Part shown: piece after piece, positions 8,061-10,581 of the stretch
How positions within the stretch are numbered: position 1 is the stretch's first letter
Layout: every line of letters starts with the position of its first letter
Source of the DNA: Gammaproteobacteria bacterium
GTDB lineage: Bacteria > Pseudomonadota > Gammaproteobacteria > UBA6429 > Thiohalophilaceae
NCBI GenBank assembly: GCA_029882235.1
Contig: JAOULB010000039.1
Coordinates: 1-10,581, forward strand
Direction: 5' to 3'
Length of the DNA: 10,581 nt
Program-made: the position numbers and the translations under genes
Notes under the pieces: generated by a model
Databases searched by the model: none
Seen by the model: the letters and a program-made list of their open reading frames with translations, nothing else
Told to the model about the DNA's origin: nothing

Positions 8061-8080
8061 TGCGGTGTAGTACACTGCAT
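8060..8080 (-). repeat. 21-bp dyad overlapping the gyrA -35 region (candidate operator)
   Basis: On the minus strand the arms are ATGCAGTGTA and TACACCGCAT around a single C, with nine of ten positions complementary. The dyad fills the space where a -35 element would be and touches the TGN of the extended -10. It lies upstream of the predicted start, so it would act as DNA, for instance as a repressor or activator site, not as an RNA hairpin. I cannot assign it to a known regulator. Confidence 0.5.
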
Positions 8081-8208
8081 CACAGAGAACATGGTTTAGA
8101 AGCAAGTTAAGAGGATGTCATGCCGATCTGTACTCTGTATGGCTTAAATATTAATAAAACCAATATGACAGTAATTTAAATGCAGGGAAATGCACCGATA
8201 TCATATAT

Positions 8209-9369
8209 TCAAGCATTGCGTTTCATTTGTGCATCTACATAGGCTGCAAAGTGCCAAATAACCACCAAAATTATACTTACTAATATCCCGGCTATAAAAG
8301 TGAGCATCACGATGAGTTTTTTCTTTGGTTTAAATGGGGATTTTGGTGGTGAAGCCATTTGCTCGATTGTAAATACATGAAATTTATCTTTATCAATATT
8401 AGTCTTTTCTAAAACCAGTAATTCAGACTGGAGTTCACGCAAGCCTGATACATGAGAATCATTTGATTTTCTATTTATTAATACTTCTAGCGCAGTTTGT
8501 AACGCCCTTGTGCCTTCTAGATAAGATGGATCTTGCATCGGTGTTGTTACGGTTTGCTTATCGGGTTTACTCGGTTGAATCTTGCCAAGATAACCCCCGC
8601 TAGGCAAACCACTTTTAACTAACTTATTTTCGTGGATATTCAACTTCCGGGCGATAGATAATTGTTCTTCTATAAGTTTAATTTTATCTTTTTTTGCATA
8701 CTCAGCATATCTTTTAAGACTCTCTATTTCGATATTCATTTTATTTCGACGAGTTTCTACAAGACTGACGATGTCCTTAATCAAATAACTTTTCGTCTGA
8801 TCGCGAATAAAACTCAAATAATCATTCAATACTTTCGACGCTATTTGAGCATCAGTTGATTCAAAATAGACCACCCTCTTGTTACTATTTTTATCTGGCT
8901 CGTCTATTCCCAACGCAGGTTCAAAACCTTCTTCAAATAAGTCTCTGTCAGAAACTTCATTTTTCTGGTTATTTTTGTAAAGTCTTTTCAAGTTATTTTG
9001 ATTAAAGAACTTCCATTTATTTTCCATAGAAGAAAAATTTTTTATTACAACACTCATTACTTTTGTCTGAGTGATCAGATCATCTTTATGTTCTGTTGTG
9101 TAAACGTTCAAAACACCAATATCAGCATCACTTGGAGGTAAAATAACAGCTTCTGCTTTATAAACATGAGTCAAAGATAAGGCATAGATAAACGACGCGA
9201 TCGTAATAATTGATGTAAGGGCAACTATCCAGTATCTTTTTGACCAGAGAATGATAGCCAGATCGAATAGACTCATTTCATGCATTTGCTCGGAGTCGTA
9301 CAATTTTTCTGGAACCATTTTTTGAAGATTTTCAGACATATTTGAAGAGTCTAAATTATTTTCCCGCAT
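8209..9369 (-). CDS. wzz: Wzz-type polysaccharide chain-length regulator
   Basis: This 386-residue inner-membrane protein has the polysaccharide co-polymerase layout. A cytoplasmic N-terminus is followed by TM1 at about residues 47-66 and a periplasmic domain with VYKAEAVILPPS just after TM1. A charged, coiled-coil-prone helical stretch runs from about 200 to 250, followed by a family-like segment PSYLEGTRALQTALEVL (281-297). The proline-rich PPKSPFKPKKK (341-351) leads into TM2 at about 352-375. There is no C-terminal tyrosine kinase domain, so it is the Wzz/PCP-1 kind, which sets O-antigen or related glycan length with a Wzy polymerase. Partners are not in the window. The ATG is backed by AAGGGG 5 nt upstream. 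The coding sequence is visibly richer in A/T codons (AAT, AAA, ATA) than gyrA or mtnA on either side, which suggests a different origin. The exact glycan is unknown. Confidence 0.9.
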   Translation of the reverse strand: MRENNLDSSNMSENLQKMVPEKLYDSEQMHEMSLFDLAIILWSKRYWIVALTSIITIASFIYALSLTHVYKAEAVILPPSDADIGVLNVYTTEHKDDLITQTKVMSVVIKNFSSMENKWKFFNQNNLKRLYKNNQKNEVSDRDLFEEGFEPALGIDEPDKNSNKRVVYFESTDAQIASKVLNDYLSFIRDQTKSYLIKDIVSLVETRRNKMNIEIESLKRYAEYAKKDKIKLIEEQLSIARKLNIHENKLVKSGLPSGGYLGKIQPSKPDKQTVTTPMQDPSYLEGTRALQTALEVLINRKSNDSHVSGLRELQSELLVLEKTNIDKDKFHVFTIEQMASPPKSPFKPKKKLIVMLTFIAGILVSIILVVIWHFAAYVDAQMKRNA

Positions 9370-9401
9370 TACATCCCCTTAAAAAATCAATCAAGACAAG
9401 A

Positions 9402-9430
9402 ATTATCAACTCTCGCTTCATTAATAACAA
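9402..9430 (-). promoter_or_regulatory. Candidate sigma-70 promoter of wzz
   Basis: TTGTTA (9430-9425, four of six matches to the -35 consensus) is separated by 17 bp from GATAAT (9407-9402, five of six). The predicted start near 9395 leaves about 25 nt before the wzz ATG and includes the AAGGGG ribosome site at 9380-9375. It lies in the 71-bp gap after mtnA and would let wzz be transcribed independently. Confidence 0.45.
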
Positions 9431-9442
9431 TTGTTCGTTATT
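9423..9442. repeat. Short AT-rich inverted repeat at the mtnA stop and wzz -35
   Basis: AATAAC and GTTATT form 6-bp arms around 8 nt, and a nested perfect 10-bp palindrome AACAATTGTT lies at 9426-9435. It overlaps the mtnA stop codon and the candidate wzz -35 element. No T-run follows on the minus strand, so it is not a standard terminator; it could be a binding site or chance. Confidence 0.3.
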
Positions 9443-10490
9443 ATAGCTTGTCTTCCATCAGTTTCCGCATTTTAAACTGGTCTGGTTTATTTATAGTACC
9501 TTTCTCAGTAACAATGGCTTCAATTATCTCTACTGGTGTCACATCAAAAACCGGATTCCATGCGGTTGCACCTTCCGCTGCAATCTGATTTCCATTTAAA
9601 TCTAGCAACTCAGATGACTCTCGTGTTTCTATCGGAATTTCATCGCCACTAGCCACACTCATATCAATCGTCGATGTAGGCGCGACGACCATGAATTTAA
9701 CGCCATGGTGTTTTGCCGCAACAGCTAGATTATAGGTGCCTATCTTGTTTGCGACATCCCCATTTGCAGCAATTCGATCCGAACCAACAATAACCCAGTC
9801 TATCTTACCCTGCTTCATGAGCCAGGCGGCTGCACCATCGGCATTGAGGGTAACGGGAATTCCATCCTGAATTAATTCCCAGGCAGTTAGTCGACTACCT
9901 TGCAGCCAGGGTCGGGTTTCGTCGGCATGGACTTCTTTAATTTTACCTTGTGCATAGGCGCTACGAATAACGCCGAGTGCAGTACCATAGCCGCCTGTTG
10001 CCAATGCGCCGGCATTGCAATGGGTTAAGACAGATGATCCCGGTTCAATGAGTTCTGCACCTAGCTCTCCCATTCGATAATTGGCGGCAATATCTTCTTC
10101 ATGAATGGCAATGGCTTCGGCCAATAATGGGCTGACCGGTTCGCCATTAATTGTTGAAATACATCGCTTCATTCGATCAATGGCCCAAAATAGGTTCACT
10201 GCAGTGGGTCGAGAAGCCGCAAGATAGTCCAAATCTGCCTGAATAGTTTCTTTCCATGCACCAGAATTCTCGGCATAACGCTGGCGGGCGGCCAGTACGA
10301 TGCCATAGGCTGCGGTAATTCCAATGGCTGGTGCCCCGCGCACAATCATGTCACGAATGGCATCAGCCACTTCATGGACATCGGTGTATTCCAGTATCTT
10401 ATAAGAATGGGGTAAGACACGTTGATCCAGTAGCTCAAGATGGTCATCTTGCCAGACTATGGGCCTGATGGAGTCATGTTGTTTTTTCAT
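9441..10490 (-). CDS. mtnA: S-methyl-5-thioribose-1-phosphate isomerase
   Basis: This 349-residue protein has normal length for MtnA, of the eIF2B-alpha/beta/delta-like superfamily. Motifs are RGAPAIGI (51-58, substrate binding), THCNAGALAT with catalytic Cys158 (156-165), GSDRIAANGD with catalytic Asp238 (236-245) and NKIGTY (248-253). The two residues correspond to Cys160 and Asp240 of the Bacillus enzyme. It isomerises methylthioribose-1-phosphate to methylthioribulose-1-phosphate in the methionine salvage pathway, recycling methylthioadenosine from polyamine synthesis. Other mtn genes are not in the window. The start is ATG 10490, since an in-frame TAG lies 12 nt upstream. No Shine-Dalgarno is visible before it. 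Position directly upstream of the gyrA-serC-pheA block matches Pseudomonas, except that wzz now lies between. Confidence 0.97.
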   Translation of the reverse strand: MKKQHDSIRPIVWQDDHLELLDQRVLPHSYKILEYTDVHEVADAIRDMIVRGAPAIGITAAYGIVLAARQRYAENSGAWKETIQADLDYLAASRPTAVNLFWAIDRMKRCISTINGEPVSPLLAEAIAIHEEDIAANYRMGELGAELIEPGSSVLTHCNAGALATGGYGTALGVIRSAYAQGKIKEVHADETRPWLQGSRLTAWELIQDGIPVTLNADGAAAWLMKQGKIDWVIVGSDRIAANGDVANKIGTYNLAVAAKHHGVKFMVVAPTSTIDMSVASGDEIPIETRESSELLDLNGNQIAAEGATAWNPVFDVTPVEIIEAIVTEKGTINKPDQFKMRKLMEDKL

Positions 10491-10499
10491 GCGTGCACG

Positions 10500-10529
10500 A
10501 TACTAAAGAGTCACCAATAATGACAACAA
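10500..10529 (-). promoter_or_regulatory. Weak candidate promoter of mtnA
   Basis: TTGTTG and TAGTAT at 18-bp spacing lie just upstream of mtnA (three of six and four of six consensus matches). The predicted leader is very short, which would fit the absence of a Shine-Dalgarno, but the match is poor and could be chance. The 91 bases from 10491 to the right edge show no gene I can identify. Confidence 0.2.
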
Positions 10530-10581
10530 ATATCTTTACAGGATTTGGAGCTTGTCCCTGACGGCCAGATTCCTGTATCTT

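Larger units (their letters stand above)
7991..8208. other. Intergenic region gyrA-wzz
   Basis: This 218-bp non-coding gap is A/T-rich next to both genes. It holds the gyrA extended -10 element and adjoining dyad, described separately, and an approximately 50-nt AT-rich gyrA leader without a clear Shine-Dalgarno. No GC-rich hairpin plus T-run follows the wzz stop, so a wzz terminator is not evident and readthrough into gyrA is possible. A direct repeat of TGCATTT separated by CCC occurs near 8180-8196. Confidence 0.6.

Noticed and set aside
8068..8085. TGTGA upstream of gyrA as a possible CRP half-site.
   Set aside because: The partner half TCACA is not present at 6-bp spacing; the sequence is better explained by the adjoining dyad.
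8120..8179. A 19-codon plus-strand open frame with an AAGAGG motif 5 nt before its ATG, divergent from gyrA.
   Set aside because: Too short, no recognisable sequence, and located in an A/T-rich gap where such frames arise by chance; only conservation or ribosome profiling could rescue it.
8180..8196. Direct repeat TGCATTT-CCC-TGCATTT after the wzz stop as a terminator or repeat unit.
   Set aside because: Only two copies, no usable hairpin and no T-run; probably chance.
10491..10581. Possible end of an upstream gene on the minus strand (a frame open from the right edge to TAA at 10538-10536) or the start of a divergent gene.
   Set aside because: Only 14 codons of that frame are inside the window and they show no recognisable motif; other frames here are equally open.

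Overview
The window reads as chromosomal DNA of a gammaproteobacterium with moderate, slightly AT-leaning base composition. This rests on the gene order gyrA-serC-pheA-hisC with mtnA upstream, the arrangement known from Pseudomonas and relatives. It also rests on the gammaproteobacterial character of the proteins, for example the P-protein type PheA and a GyrA whose residue numbering matches E. coli at positions 83, 87 and 122. I cannot name the genus from sequence alone.

All eight supported genes lie on the minus strand, so transcription runs from the right edge to the left. In that order they are: mtnA (methionine salvage); a wzz-type polysaccharide chain-length regulator; gyrA; serC; a short ACT-domain phosphoglycerate dehydrogenase (serA); pheA; a bifunctional mannose-1-phosphate guanylyltransferase/mannose-6-phosphate isomerase (manC/algA type); and the first 168 codons of hisC, which leaves the window at base 1. 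No tRNA, rRNA, insertion sequence, CRISPR array or phage gene is visible.

The region has three layers. (1) mtnA and wzz at the right, with a plausible wzz promoter in the 71-bp gap between them. (2) gyrA, with its own extended -10 promoter in a 218-bp gap. The promoter is abutted by a near-perfect dyad, and gyrA is closed by a Rho-independent terminator. (3) An amino-acid operon serC-serA-pheA-manC-hisC with gaps of 13 to 39 bp. SerA and SerC catalyse consecutive steps of serine synthesis. PheA commits chorismate to phenylalanine. HisC-family transaminases act in histidine synthesis and often also on aromatic keto acids.

Two polysaccharide genes, wzz and manC, are interleaved into this otherwise conserved housekeeping order and are the main departures from it. 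I found no convincing novel multi-gene system. The most useful leads are the dyad over the gyrA promoter, the terminator placed directly against the serC ribosome-binding site, the manC insertion, and the unusual active-site loop of the SerA homologue.
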